Shown: positions 25,558 through 34,840, counted from the first letter of the stretch. The stretch is 64,000 bases of DNA from Bacteroidota bacterium (GCA_039821555.1 JBCBNX010000011.1:1-64000); one strand, 5' to 3'. Notes: generated by a model from the sequence alone, not told the origin. A program made the numbers and translations.

Positions 25558-27081
25558 TTCGTCCGGGCGCTCCCAGAAGTCGTCGCCGACCCAGGTGTCG
25601 CTGTTGGGGTTGTCCTTACTCCACTCAGGCATGATGAAGGCGAGCACGACCTGGCGCTGCCCGCCCGTCTCGATGGTCATCAGCGGTCCGTCGAGGCGCC
25701 AGCGACCGGCGGCTTGGCCCTCATTCTCGCTGAACAGACCGAAGGTGGAGCCTCCGCCGTAGCCGCTTCCCACATTGGCGTCGGTAGCCGAGACGAAGCT
25801 CTCGGTGTCCTCCGCGTAGGTGCCATCACCGTAGAAGACGCGGTTGGTAGTCGAACCTGCTGCAACTTGTGGAACCGCGCCGCCTGGAGTCCCCGCGAGG
25901 ATGAGGCTCGACGATACCCATGGCCCGACCATGTGTTCGGGCGTGGCGAAGACAACCGGGAAGAAGGTGTGGTGAGCGCTGGACTCGTCGGGCGCGCTGT
26001 CGCGGTCCCACCACCCGCGCGAGGTCCGGGGGAGCGTTCGCGTCTCGCCGTCGAAGGTGAGGGTGAGCGTGTTCGCATCACGCCGCCACGTGCCGACGTG
26101 TCGCTCACCGCGCCGCTCCTGCGCGAAGGCAACACGGAGCGTCGCGGGAGCGAAGTTCGTCACCGGCGCCTGGGGAGTTTCGAGGAAGGCGGTCCCGTCG
26201 GGGTAGAGCAGCAGCGGTATTTGGTCCGTCGTGAAGCCGCTGCCCCCGTAGCCCCAGGTGTACTTGATGTAGACCTCGACGCCGTGCGTGTCGGTGGGCG
26301 GCAGCGCCTCCCCACCGCGGGCCATTCTGGGCGTCGGCGTCGAGGCGTCCGCCCCACGCACCGGCAGCGCGTTCGGCCTGGTTGCCTCGGAGGGCACGCT
26401 GGTTGTCGGCCCTGCGAGTTCAAACCCTGAGATCACGCCCGCTGCATCGACGGAAACGGCATCGGGGGCCACGCCGAAGAGCGCCGCGAACGCCAGGGCG
26501 GCCTGCTCACGCACGGTACGGCCCGGGTCTTCCTGCTCGTTAAGCGCGGCCAAGACGGTCGTCGCGGCCATAACCGTCTCGTAACGCCGCTCCTGTTCGC
26601 TGTCGGTCAGGTCCACATAAGCTTCGCGCTGCTGGACCGCGATAGCCTCGGCGAGGCTGCGGGCTGCGGCTGCCGAGGGCTCCTCGGGAATCGTTTCGCC
26701 CCGTGCGGCTTCCCAGAGGTAGATGAACGCGTAGGCGATGGCCACGCCGTAGTCCCGTCGGGCAAACCCGATGCCCTCCAGCTCCGACTCGATGGTTTCG
26801 AGGACGGCGGGCATGGTCAGTTCCAGAAGCACCAGCATCGGCGACGCGCCGAGCTCGTCGCGGTAAGCGCTTGCAACGACACGGGCCGTCGCGCCAGGGT
26901 CTACCGACGGGACGTCGAGCCCCGTGCTGAACAGCGCCGCCGAGGTATGAGGCGCTGGCTCGGCGTGGGCGGCCGCCTGCGACACATCGGGCAGTGCGAC
27001 GGGCTGGGCCTGGACCGCGAGCAGGCCCGACGCGGCAACCAAGCTCGACAGGGTGAGCGAGAGAACGGGGACGCGTAGCAT
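25552..27081 (-). CDS. Secreted protein of unknown function (possibly DUF6683-like N-terminus)
   Basis: 509 aa from the ATG at 27081, giving a signal peptide MLRVPVLSLTLSSLVAASGLL with cleavage near AVQAQ. Residues ~60-200 are helical with SAYRDELGASPMLVLLELTM, YGVAIAYAFIYLWEAARGE and a sequence reminiscent of DUF6683 proteins. Residues ~250-509 are beta-rich: GVEVYIKYTWGYGGSGFTT, YPDGTAFLETP, RHVGTWRRDANTLTLTFDGE, FYGDGTYAED, GRWRLDGPLMTIETG. The last part looks like repeated lipocalin-like 'G.W..dg..l.l' units. Function unknown; exported. Confidence 0.7.
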   Translation of the reverse strand: MLRVPVLSLTLSSLVAASGLLAVQAQPVALPDVSQAAAHAEPAPHTSAALFSTGLDVPSVDPGATARVVASAYRDELGASPMLVLLELTMPAVLETIESELEGIGFARRDYGVAIAYAFIYLWEAARGETIPEEPSAAAARSLAEAIAVQQREAYVDLTDSEQERRYETVMAATTVLAALNEQEDPGRTVREQAALAFAALFGVAPDAVSVDAAGVISGFELAGPTTSVPSEATRPNALPVRGADASTPTPRMARGGEALPPTDTHGVEVYIKYTWGYGGSGFTTDQIPLLLYPDGTAFLETPQAPVTNFAPATLRVAFAQERRGERHVGTWRRDANTLTLTFDGETRTLPRTSRGWWDRDSAPDESSAHHTFFPVVFATPEHMVGPWVSSSLILAGTPGGAVPQVAAGSTTNRVFYGDGTYAEDTESFVSATDANVGSGYGGGSTFGLFSENEGQAAGRWRLDGPLMTIETGGQRQVVLAFIMPEWSKDNPNSDTWVGDDFWERPDED

Positions 27082-27392
27082 GAACCCAGAGATAGATGGA
27101 CGAGCACGACGTCGTTCATCGTCAGCGCACGGGTGGGTGAACACCCTGGCCAGGCTCCTGCAGCCTCGGCATCAACGGCGGGTCCGGTGCGGACGGTGGC
27201 GGCCGTAAGGTAGCACGCAATGCTCACCGGCGACCCCTCGGCGCGGGCCCCGGTGACTTCCGCCCGGCCGCAGTCCGGGGAGAGGAGGCCATCACGCCCG
27301 AGTGGCGAGGCTGACTTCGCGCGGTGCTGGCTGGCGCGGCGTAGCTTAGGGACTTCTCCGACGCGCCTCTGCTCACCGATCCCGACTGCGAC
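27082..27392. other. Divergent intergenic region without a gene
   Basis: 311 bp between the starts of the secreted protein gene (minus) and pfkA (plus). Several short open frames exist but none has family-like sequence or a plausible start. It should hold the promoters of both genes; I see no convincing -35/-10 pair, riboswitch fold or strong hairpin. Confidence 0.5.
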
Positions 27393-28376
27393 ATGGACGA
27401 GATTCGACGCCTCGGCGTCTACACCTCCGGCGGCGACGCCCCCGGCATGAACGCCTGCGTGCGGGCCGTCGTCCGCTCAGCGATCGCGCACGGCATGGAG
27501 GTCATCGGCATCCGGCGCGGCTATGCAGGCATGATCGAGGCCGACTTCGTGGAGATGGGGCGACAGAGCGTGTCGAACATCCTGCAGAAAGGCGGCACGA
27601 TCCTCAAGAGCGCCCGCTCCGCCGCGTTCCGTACCGCCGAGGGGCGCGAACTGGCCGCCAAGCACCTCCGCGAAGCCGAGATCACCGCGCTCGTCGGCAT
27701 CGGCGGCGACGGCACGTTCACCGGCGCGAGCATCTTCTACGAGGAGCACGGCGTCCCGGTCGTCGGCTGCCCCGGCACCATCGACAACGACCTCTTCGGC
27801 ACCGACGAGACCATCGGCTACGACACCGCGCTCAACACGGCGCTGGAGAACATCGACCGCATCCGCGACACCGCCGACGCGCACGACCGGCTGTTCCTCG
27901 TGGAAGTGATGGGCCGCGACGCGGGCTTCATCGCGCTCTCGTGCGGCATCGGCGGCGGAGCCGAGCTGGTGCTCATCCCGGAGATGCTCACGGACCTCGA
28001 CCAGGTGAAGGACCGCATCCTGTCGCTGATGTCGAGCCAGAGCCGGTCGTCCATCGTGGTGATCGCCGAGGGCGACGAGATCGGCGGGGCGCACACCGTC
28101 GCCGAGGCGCTGCGCCAGGACGGCTCGTTCGACCACATCGACCTGCGCGTGACGGTGCTCGGCCACATCCAGCGCGGCGGCAGTCCTACCGCGCGCGACC
28201 GCGTGCTCGCCAGCCGCCTCGGCGTCGCGGCCGTGGAAGCGCTCGTGGAAGGCCACAGCAGCGTGATGGTGGGCGTGGTGAACCACGACGTGAAGCTGAC
28301 GCCGCTGAAGAACGTCTGGAGCCGCAAGAAGGAGATCGACTACGACCTGATGCAGCTCACGGCGCTGCTGAGCTAG
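27393..28376 (+). CDS. pfkA: ATP-dependent 6-phosphofructokinase
   Basis: 327 aa, standard bacterial PfkA length. Phosphorylates fructose 6-phosphate in glycolysis. Motifs: GVYTSGGDAPGMNACVRAVV (ATP-binding), IGGDGTFTGASIFYEEH, the catalytic PGTIDNDLFGTDETIGYDTA with the base Asp in TIDND, EVMGRDAGFIAL, and GHIQRGGSPTARDR binding F6P/effector. GGDGT (rather than GGDDT) is typical of the ATP-dependent form. Monocistronic; the compositional break to AT-rich DNA starts just after its stop. Confidence 0.95.
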   Translation: MDEIRRLGVYTSGGDAPGMNACVRAVVRSAIAHGMEVIGIRRGYAGMIEADFVEMGRQSVSNILQKGGTILKSARSAAFRTAEGRELAAKHLREAEITALVGIGGDGTFTGASIFYEEHGVPVVGCPGTIDNDLFGTDETIGYDTALNTALENIDRIRDTADAHDRLFLVEVMGRDAGFIALSCGIGGGAELVLIPEMLTDLDQVKDRILSLMSSQSRSSIVVIAEGDEIGGAHTVAEALRQDGSFDHIDLRVTVLGHIQRGGSPTARDRVLASRLGVAAVEALVEGHSSVMVGVVNHDVKLTPLKNVWSRKKEIDYDLMQLTALLS

Positions 28377-28434
28377 CTATTCGACACCCCCCAGAGAGGG
28401 AGCCTTCCACTTCCAGAACCTAGATCCAGAAGTA

Positions 28435-29448
28435 GTGCCCCAGGCAGAAGACCCCACACAGAAGAGACACCCAATCGAGTGGATTATAGCAGGCTCTGCT
28501 TTTATCCTGGCAGTCTGCATGTTCTCTCTCGTCAGCAAATGGATTTTTATTGACAACACCAAAAACTTAGATGAATCAATATACTACGCGATACCCATAT
28601 TTGCAATAATTATATCAACTCTGATACTTAATTTCGCAATATCATCTATTCTGCCCTTTTATATATCCAGTAATCAAATAAAAAGAGAAATAGACAAAAC
28701 CAAAGATGGACTTCTCAATAACATGAACAATAAGGTTGATGAACTAGATGATAAATTGGACAAATATATTACCCGCGTAAATATAAAATTGATTAGTATT
28801 GATGAAGATAACACAAAACTAGATGCTCATATATCAAGAATGATTAGCTATTTTATAACACAAAATAATAAACACCCACTATGGGGAATTGGATGGTCAA
28901 CCAGGTCGTTGATAAGATATATTGATTTGTCAAACAAGTACAAAACTGATGAATATAACGAATTTATTGGCTTCAACAAATACATCATAGTTAATTCAAT
29001 AAAGGATATAATTTCAAAAAATGCTAGTCTAAGCGACTTTAAGAATAAGATAATTGAGATAAATACAGAGGACAAAAAAAGCAATTTATCAAAATATACA
29101 ACTAAACGAGCCTGTAAAGATCTATCCATATTGCAATACAAGATATATAAACCAGATTTTAATAAAAATATTACAAGTACTCTTCATGGAAATGCAAATC
29201 TTATTATGTGTATATTTTTATCAATATGTCTTAAATCACTAGACGACAATTTATCAAAACATAATATTTATGATTACATAAATAAATCTATAAAATTTAG
29301 CATATCATCAACAGATGATATAGAGATTAAAAAATACATCGATCTTATTATTAACATGAATTATGATTATATACAACCTGGATTATATATAGAAAACGAA
29401 GAAGATGCTTATACAAATCTAAAACTAGAGACCCTAAAATACATATGA
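28435..29448 (+). CDS. Very AT-rich two-TM protein of unknown function
   Basis: 337 aa from the GTG at 28435; an ATG at 28519 would remove most of the first TM. Two hydrophobic segments, IIAGSAFILAVCMFSLV (~16-35) and AIPIFAIIISTLILNFAIS (~55-75), are followed by a Lys/Asp/Asn-rich coiled-coil-like stretch (IKREIDKTKDGLLNNMNNKV, DELDDKLDKYI) and a ~200-residue soluble, probably helical domain. No known motif is recognisable. Codon use is A/T-ending throughout (AAA, AAT, ATA), opposite to every neighbour, so recent acquisition is likely. An envelope-tethered or defence-type role is only a guess. Confidence 0.75.
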   Translation: MPQAEDPTQKRHPIEWIIAGSAFILAVCMFSLVSKWIFIDNTKNLDESIYYAIPIFAIIISTLILNFAISSILPFYISSNQIKREIDKTKDGLLNNMNNKVDELDDKLDKYITRVNIKLISIDEDNTKLDAHISRMISYFITQNNKHPLWGIGWSTRSLIRYIDLSNKYKTDEYNEFIGFNKYIIVNSIKDIISKNASLSDFKNKIIEINTEDKKSNLSKYTTKRACKDLSILQYKIYKPDFNKNITSTLHGNANLIMCIFLSICLKSLDDNLSKHNIYDYINKSIKFSISSTDDIEIKKYIDLIINMNYDYIQPGLYIENEEDAYTNLKLETLKYI

Positions 29449-29490
29449 ATATACCCAGCTTATAAGATTGCATAATGTAATTCCAAAAAC

Positions 29491-30342
29491 TCATCGCGAA
29501 GACCAATTTATGTCTTCTCGGAATTGAATACCGACTTCCCATGAAGCTCGGAGGCCTTTGAGTACTAATCCTAGGCCAGTTAACGGGATCATAACGGCTG
29601 CGTCACTCAATGCCCACTCCGGGTCAGGGTGTGCCTCGACGTAGAACCCATCCACTCCCACTGCTCCCGCTGCTCGCCCGAGAGCCGCTGCATACTCCCG
29701 CGTGCCTCCTGTCAAGCCGCCTCGTGCTCCTGGTCGCTGGACGCTGTGAGTCACGTCATACACTACGGGCGCTGTTTGTCTTAGCTGAATGAGTGCCCTG
29801 AAATCGACAACGAGGTCGCGAACGCCGAACGTTGTACCTCTCTCGGTCGAGTACACGCGTTGTGTGCCACCAGAGCGCACCTTCTCCAGCGCATACTCCA
29901 TGTCCTCTGCTGGCAGGAACTGACCACGCTTCACGTTGACAGCGCGGCCGCTACTGCCTGCTGCTACAAGTAGATCAGTCTGTCGGCAGAGAAATGCTGG
30001 GATCTGGATGACATCGACAGCTTGAGCCACTCGCTCCACCTGTGTGACATCGTGTACATCGGTGAGCGTTGGAATGCTCAGAGACACTCGGATCTCTTCT
30101 AGGATTGCGAGCGCTTTCTCGTGACCGATAGTACGTGGGGAATTCAAGTGGGTCCGGTTCGCCTTGTCGAACGACCCCTTAAACACGTACTGAAAACCGT
30201 GTTTCTCTGCCAGTTCCTTTGCCGTCTCGGCAACCCTAAGAGCCATGTCTCGGCCCTCGATAAGACATGGTCCGCAAATCAACACAGGCTGCTCGCCTCC
30301 AAGATGAACACCGTCGGCAAGCTCGATGGGCTGGATCGCCAT
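29491..30342 (-). CDS. kdsA: 3-deoxy-8-phosphooctulonate (Kdo-8-P) synthase
   Basis: 283 aa. Condenses phosphoenolpyruvate with arabinose 5-phosphate for lipid A-core or capsule Kdo. Hallmarks: VLICGPCLIEGRDMAL, FKGSFDKANRTHLNSPRT, PTLTDVHDVTQVERVA, DVIQIPAFLCRQTDLLVAA, YDVTHSVQRPG and EAHPDPEWALSD. The Asn normally conserved in metal-independent enzymes ('KANRSS') is present here within DKANRTH, and a metal-ligand Cys is visible in CGPCLIE. The start overlaps the kdsD stop by one base. GC content is lower than in the flanking chromosome. Confidence 0.95.
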   Translation of the reverse strand: MAIQPIELADGVHLGGEQPVLICGPCLIEGRDMALRVAETAKELAEKHGFQYVFKGSFDKANRTHLNSPRTIGHEKALAILEEIRVSLSIPTLTDVHDVTQVERVAQAVDVIQIPAFLCRQTDLLVAAGSSGRAVNVKRGQFLPAEDMEYALEKVRSGGTQRVYSTERGTTFGVRDLVVDFRALIQLRQTAPVVYDVTHSVQRPGARGGLTGGTREYAAALGRAAGAVGVDGFYVEAHPDPEWALSDAAVMIPLTGLGLVLKGLRASWEVGIQFREDINWSSR

Positions 30343-31340
30343 TAGTGGTAGGAGTTGGAAGGATGCAAATCACTCGCGAAGAAGAATCCTACTGGCTTGT
30401 TTCCATCGCGAACGATTGCAGGCTCTCCATCATCCATACTTTCTATCTTCAGCCGTGCTTGATGAATCGAAATGGTAGCTGAAACCGAAGGGGTAGGGTC
30501 GAACTTTTCCAGATCAATGAGGCTTTTTTCAAGGCTTAGCTTCCTCTCAATCTGCTCTCGTCCCAGGATCCCATGAACGTTGCCGTGTTCGTCTTGAATG
30601 CTGCACGCACTAGCGTTGACTCTTGCTACGACAGTCGCAGCATCATCCAACGTTCCACTGGTAGGAACTACTGGCAAACTTTCAATCGGTCGCATTACCT
30701 CAGAGATGAGACGGGTAAGGTCCCATCCCAATCTGCCCGCAGGATGTGACTCCCGGAAAGCAGACTCATCAAGACCGACCGCCTCGGACACGGCTGAAAC
30801 TAATCCCATCGCAATCGACGTAGCGACCACAGTACTCGTGGTCGGGACCATTGAACGCAGTTCGAGCACCTGCGGTACACCTGTGATCAGGGCAAACTGC
30901 GACCGAACAGCAAGGGGGCTTGAAGCATCTCCAACTATGGAGATAACAGGTACAGAGCGCTGCTCGAAGACTTCTACCAGTGCTAGGATCTCACTCGTTG
31001 AGCCGCTATGCGAGAAGATTACCGCGAGATTGCCATTCGAAACTGAACCGGCCTCACCATGTAAGGCGTCGGATGCATGCAGGAAGGAGGCAGAGATCCC
31101 TATGGTCTGGAGGGTTGAGGAGAAAAGCCTAGCGATGTATCCCGATTTTCCGATTCCGACCCCATGTATGTGACCCTTCGCCTCAGCAATTAGCTTTGAG
31201 GCGTCAGCGATGGCGCTTTCATTTTGCTCGGAGGCCGACACGAGCAGCGAAGCGCACTGCTTCATCTTGAAGGGGTCGGGCTCATGCTTTGGAACATCCA
31301 AAGACTCAGTACCCTCTTCCACAGCGCGAACTATCGTCAT
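30342..31340 (-). CDS. kdsD: Arabinose-5-phosphate isomerase (SIS + CBS)
   Basis: 332 aa. Converts ribulose 5-phosphate to arabinose 5-phosphate, the substrate of KdsA. Residues ~45-180: SIS sugar-isomerase domain with HGVGIGKSGYIARLFSSTL, HASDALHGEAG, VIFSHSGSTSEIL and PTTSTVVATSIAMGL. ESHPAGRLGWDL is the linker signature of KpsF/GutQ/KdsD enzymes. The CBS pair spans ~215-330 with somewhat diverged sequence. Its stop (TAA) shares one base with the kdsA start (TAATG), so translation is probably coupled. Lower GC than average, like kdsA. Confidence 0.9.
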   Translation of the reverse strand: MTIVRAVEEGTESLDVPKHEPDPFKMKQCASLLVSASEQNESAIADASKLIAEAKGHIHGVGIGKSGYIARLFSSTLQTIGISASFLHASDALHGEAGSVSNGNLAVIFSHSGSTSEILALVEVFEQRSVPVISIVGDASSPLAVRSQFALITGVPQVLELRSMVPTTSTVVATSIAMGLVSAVSEAVGLDESAFRESHPAGRLGWDLTRLISEVMRPIESLPVVPTSGTLDDAATVVARVNASACSIQDEHGNVHGILGREQIERKLSLEKSLIDLEKFDPTPSVSATISIHQARLKIESMDDGEPAIVRDGNKPVGFFFASDLHPSNSYH

Positions 31341-31471
31341 GAGGGCTTCGGATGTAAGTGCCGATCTTATCTCTACGGATAGAAAGATACTCTGGCAGAG
31401 ACCCTACGTAGCACAGAGAAGCCTCCACAACCTGAATCCGGCTGTCAGCCGATAGCCATCAGCCGATGCCC

Positions 31472-31903
31472 CTACGCCATCGGCGGGGTGACGCGCTTGG
31501 CGAGGCGGACCTGGCTCGTGGGCCCGTCGAGGTCGAAGCTGACCTCGTCCACGAGGCGATGGATGAGGCGCATGCCGTAGCCGCGGCGCTGGTGGTTTTG
31601 CAGCGCGTCTTGCAGGGTGGTCGGCTTGTAGCGCCCTGGGTCGAACGGCTCGCCGTCGTGACGGATGGTCACCACGAAGGTGCCGTTGTGCGTGTGCGTG
31701 CCCACCTGGACGCGGCCGTCCTCGCGGCCTTTGTAGCCGTGCTCGATGGCATTGGCGCAGGCCTCGTCCACGGCGAGCTGCAGTTCGCTCACCGCGCGGT
31801 CCGTGAGCCCGGCCTCCGCCCCGTACTGCCGCACGAATCGCCGCACGGTTGCCAGGTGGCGCATCGTGCTGGGGATGACGACCGTGTGGTGGCGCGCGGG
31901 CAT
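31472..31903 (-). CDS. RsbW-like anti-sigma/serine kinase (HATPase)
   Basis: 143 aa from the ATG of MPARHHTVVIPSTM; an ATG six codons upstream is possible. GHKL ATPase fold: SELQLAVDEACANAIEHGYKG (N box with the Mg-coordinating Asn), FVVTIRHDGEPFDPGRY (G1) and RRGYGMRLIHRLVDEVSFD (G2). Length and motifs fit RsbW/SpoIIAB-type switch kinases, which phosphorylate a STAS partner and sequester a sigma factor or other output protein. It is the last gene of a three-gene set with the STAS protein and PP2C phosphatase. No sigma-B-like gene is adjacent. Confidence 0.88.
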   Translation of the reverse strand: MPARHHTVVIPSTMRHLATVRRFVRQYGAEAGLTDRAVSELQLAVDEACANAIEHGYKGREDGRVQVGTHTHNGTFVVTIRHDGEPFDPGRYKPTTLQDALQNHQRRGYGMRLIHRLVDEVSFDLDGPTSQVRLAKRVTPPMA

Positions 31904-31949
31904 GGCCTGGATGGAGCGCAAGGACGGCGAAGGGTTGGGGGGGAGCGCC

Positions 31950-32417
31950 TCAGTCGGCGCTCATGCCGTTGGGGCTGGCCTCGAACTGGGCGACGGCCTC
32001 GGCCTCGGCGGGCGTGATGTCGAAGAGCATGGGGAAGCCGAGCAGGTCGAAGACGTCGTAGACCCGCTCCTGGAGCTCGGTGATCTTGATGTCGCCGCCC
32101 GCTTCGCGCATCGGCTCCACGTAGGCCATGAAGACGCCTAGGCCCGCCGAGGAGATGTATTGGAGGTTGCCGCCGTGGACGATCACGCGGTAGGCGTCGT
32201 CGTCGAGGCAGCGCTGGAAGGCGGCTTCGAGTTCGCTCGCGGTGTGGGCGTCGAGTTCGCCGTTGAGTTCCAGCACGCGCACGGTGCCGGTCGGGCGGAA
32301 GGTGACGGAGAAGTTGGACACGGCGGGCAGCAGTCGGGTGACGAGGGGAGGCCGGGAGGCGGCAGGCGCTTCAGGGGAGGGCGCTTCGGGAGGGGGTGCT
32401 TCGAGGTCGGTGAACAT
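31950..32417 (-). CDS. RsbV-like STAS-domain anti-sigma factor antagonist
   Basis: 155 aa. A Pro/Glu/Ala-rich N-terminal tail (~1-25) precedes a STAS domain (~40-140): VRVLELNGELDAHTASELEAA, the phosphorylatable Ser in LQYISSAGLGVFMAYV, and LLGFPMLFDI. Unphosphorylated STAS proteins bind the RsbW-like kinase and free its target. It lies between the kinase (33 nt downstream) and the phosphatase (32 nt upstream), the expected partner-switching arrangement. The low-complexity tail is unusual for this family. Confidence 0.88.
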   Translation of the reverse strand: MFTDLEAPPPEAPSPEAPAASRPPLVTRLLPAVSNFSVTFRPTGTVRVLELNGELDAHTASELEAAFQRCLDDDAYRVIVHGGNLQYISSAGLGVFMAYVEPMREAGGDIKITELQERVYDVFDLLGFPMLFDITPAEAEAVAQFEASPNGMSAD

Positions 32418-32449
32418 ACGACGGGGGCGGGACGGCTACGTGGACCTAC

Positions 32450-34840
32450 TCAGGACGCGGAGGGCGGTCCCGAAGCCGATCCTGACGATGAGGAAGACGG
32501 CTCCGCAGACGGAGCCACCACGTCCGAAGTTGCACCGTTGGCCGGGGCAGGGTCGGTGGCCATGGACGCCCCATCGCTGACCACACCGCCGCTGGCCACG
32601 CCGTCGCCCGACGACGACGCAGGGGCGGCCTTCTGCGCGACGAGCGATGCGGGCGGGCTGCCCTCGCCGTGCCACTTCAGGGCGACTAGCGTGAGGTCGT
32701 CGTCGAGGTCAGCTTTGTGGTCGGAGAAGGTGCGGCAGTCTTCGAGAAGGCCGTCGAGCAGGCCCTGCGCGCTCGCGGCGCGGTAGGTCACGACGGTCGT
32801 GAGCAGGCGCTCGTAACCGTATTCTTCGCCATTGGGAGCCCGGCTCTCAACGACGCCGTCGGTGTAGAGCGCGAGCGCGTCGCCGGGGCGCAGCTGCACC
32901 GTCTCCTCGGCGAGCGACTTCTCGAAGAGCGGGCCGCCCGTCAGGCCTAGCCCGATCCCCTGAGCCCGCAGCAGGCGTGCCTCGCCGTCGGCACGTGCGA
33001 GCGCAGCAGGGCAGTGACCCGCGCGGGCATAGGTGAAGACGCCCGACTGCGTATCGAGCACGCCGTAGAGCGCGGAAATGAACGCCTGCTTCCCGAGCGA
33101 CGCCGTGAGTGCCTCGTTGGCCCGCACGAGGAACTCCGCGGGCGAGCGCGTGAGGCGGCTCACCGACTGGAAGATGCCCTTGAGCTCGGCCATGTAGAAC
33201 GCCGCCGCGGTGCCCTTGCCGGACACGTCGGCCACGATCACGCCGACGCATTGCTCGCCGATGACGGCTACGTCGTAGTAGTCGCCGCCGACCTCCATCG
33301 CGGCGAAGCCGAGGCCCGCGATCTCGACGCGCTCGAACTGCGGGAGCGTCTGCGGCAGGAGGCGTTTCTGCACCTCGCGGGCGATCTCCAGCTCCTGCGC
33401 CAGCCGCTCTTTCTCCAGCACCTCGGCGAAGAGGTCGGCGTTGGCGAGCGAGAGCGCTGCCTGGGCCGCGAACGTGGTGAGCGCGCTCACGTCGTCCTGC
33501 TCGAAGCCCTCGGCGACGCGCTTTGAGGCGAAGAGCACGCCGCGCGTCTCGCCGCCCGAGGTGAGCGGGAGCGCGAGGAGGCTGCCCAGCCCGTTGCCAG
33601 GGCGCGCACGCACGCGGTGGTCCGCCGCGGCCCGGTTGAGCACGAGCGGGCGGCGGCGCTCGAACACGTCCTGCGTGAGCGCGCGTTCGTCGAGGAGGTT
33701 CTGAATCCGCTCCGCGTCGATGCCCCGCGTCGCGGCGAGCTGCGGCGTGAGCGAGCCTGATTCCGGGTCCACGAGGGCCACCCAGGCCGCGTCGGCGCCG
33801 CCGGACTGCACGGGCGCGTCGGCGATGGTCTGCACGAGTTTCTCGCGGTCGAGTACCTGCCCCGAAAGCTCGGCGAGGGCCTGCATTGCCTCCATCTCGC
33901 CCGTCTTCTGCTCGAAGGCGCTCGCCGTTGGGAGGTGGAAGAGCAGCGAGAGGATGGCCGTCGTCGCGTAGAGGATGGCGAAGGCGAAGACGAAGAGCGC
34001 GAACTGGCTCAGCGGCTGGCTGAAGATGTGCGGCAGCGGCACGAGCGCCGCATCGGGGATGATGAGCCCGTCCTTGGCCTGCGCCGCCGAGAAGTAGCCC
34101 CCGAAGCGGTTGTTCATCACGAACGCGGTCACGCCGATTAGCCCAATGCACAGCCCGATGGTGGCCCACTTCTCGCGGAACGACAGGAAGACAATCCACG
34201 AGAGCCGGAAGGCGTTCGCCACCATCAGCCCCATCGCCACGATACCGGTGATCTGGAAGGCGATGTTTTGCTCGGCGGCCTCCGCTGCCGCGCGCTCGCC
34301 GGACATCGTGAGCGCCGCGACGACCATCGCGACGACCATCAGGTTCCAGTTGCGCACGCTGTGGCGCGTGCGTTTGAACAGCACCAGGGTCCGCAGGTAG
34401 AGCAGCAGCACGAACGCGCTCGTGATCTCCATCGTCCCCACAACGATGGCCTGCACGAGCGTACGGGGCCCCTCGGGTAGGAGCGTGCGGGCGTCCACGG
34501 GCCCAGCGCCACCTGTGAGCGCCACGGTCCCGACCGCCGTGATGAGCGCGATGCCGCTGATGAGCATCGGCGACCACAGCGAGCGCATCGCGTTGTGGTC
34601 CCGCTGCCGGAAGACGTCGCCGAGGAGCAGGTAGGCCAGCGCGGCGCCGAGCACGAGCAGGCCGTTGACCGTGACGAGCGTCGGGTGGCTCGGGGGCTGC
34701 TTCGAGAACGAGAGGGCGGCGAAGTAGACCGCCCCGGCGAGATAGAGCACACCCGCAAGCGCCCACAGCAACGTCCGCCGGGAGGGCAGGCGCAGCCGGG
34801 AGGTGCGAGGGCGGTCGGTACTGGGGGTCGTAAAGGCCAC
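32450..34840 (-). CDS. RsbU-like membrane PP2C (SpoIIE) phosphatase with GAF domain
   Basis: 796 aa from the GTG at 34840, just ahead of the first TM. Residues ~20-290 hold about eight TM helices (LLWALAGVLYLAGAVYFAAL, MLISGIALITAVGTVALTGG, QLSQFALFVFAFAIL-like). A GAF domain spans ~320-470 (VALVDPESGSLTPQLAATRG, LLALPLTSGGETRGVLFAS). The SpoIIE domain (~490-715) has AREVQKRLLPQ, MEVGGDYYDV, VIVADVSGKGTAAAFYMAEL, YARAGHCPAAL and DALALYTDGVVESR. It would dephosphorylate the STAS partner on a membrane or GAF-sensed cue. A ~70-residue Ser/Ala/Pro tail is odd. Confidence 0.9.
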   Translation of the reverse strand: MAFTTPSTDRPRTSRLRLPSRRTLLWALAGVLYLAGAVYFAALSFSKQPPSHPTLVTVNGLLVLGAALAYLLLGDVFRQRDHNAMRSLWSPMLISGIALITAVGTVALTGGAGPVDARTLLPEGPRTLVQAIVVGTMEITSAFVLLLYLRTLVLFKRTRHSVRNWNLMVVAMVVAALTMSGERAAAEAAEQNIAFQITGIVAMGLMVANAFRLSWIVFLSFREKWATIGLCIGLIGVTAFVMNNRFGGYFSAAQAKDGLIIPDAALVPLPHIFSQPLSQFALFVFAFAILYATTAILSLLFHLPTASAFEQKTGEMEAMQALAELSGQVLDREKLVQTIADAPVQSGGADAAWVALVDPESGSLTPQLAATRGIDAERIQNLLDERALTQDVFERRRPLVLNRAAADHRVRARPGNGLGSLLALPLTSGGETRGVLFASKRVAEGFEQDDVSALTTFAAQAALSLANADLFAEVLEKERLAQELEIAREVQKRLLPQTLPQFERVEIAGLGFAAMEVGGDYYDVAVIGEQCVGVIVADVSGKGTAAAFYMAELKGIFQSVSRLTRSPAEFLVRANEALTASLGKQAFISALYGVLDTQSGVFTYARAGHCPAALARADGEARLLRAQGIGLGLTGGPLFEKSLAEETVQLRPGDALALYTDGVVESRAPNGEEYGYERLLTTVVTYRAASAQGLLDGLLEDCRTFSDHKADLDDDLTLVALKWHGEGSPPASLVAQKAAPASSSGDGVASGGVVSDGASMATDPAPANGATSDVVAPSAEPSSSSSGSASGPPSAS

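Noticed and set aside
27220..27450. Small ORF upstream of pfkA
   Set aside because: Overlaps the pfkA start in another frame, has no motif and no conserved character.
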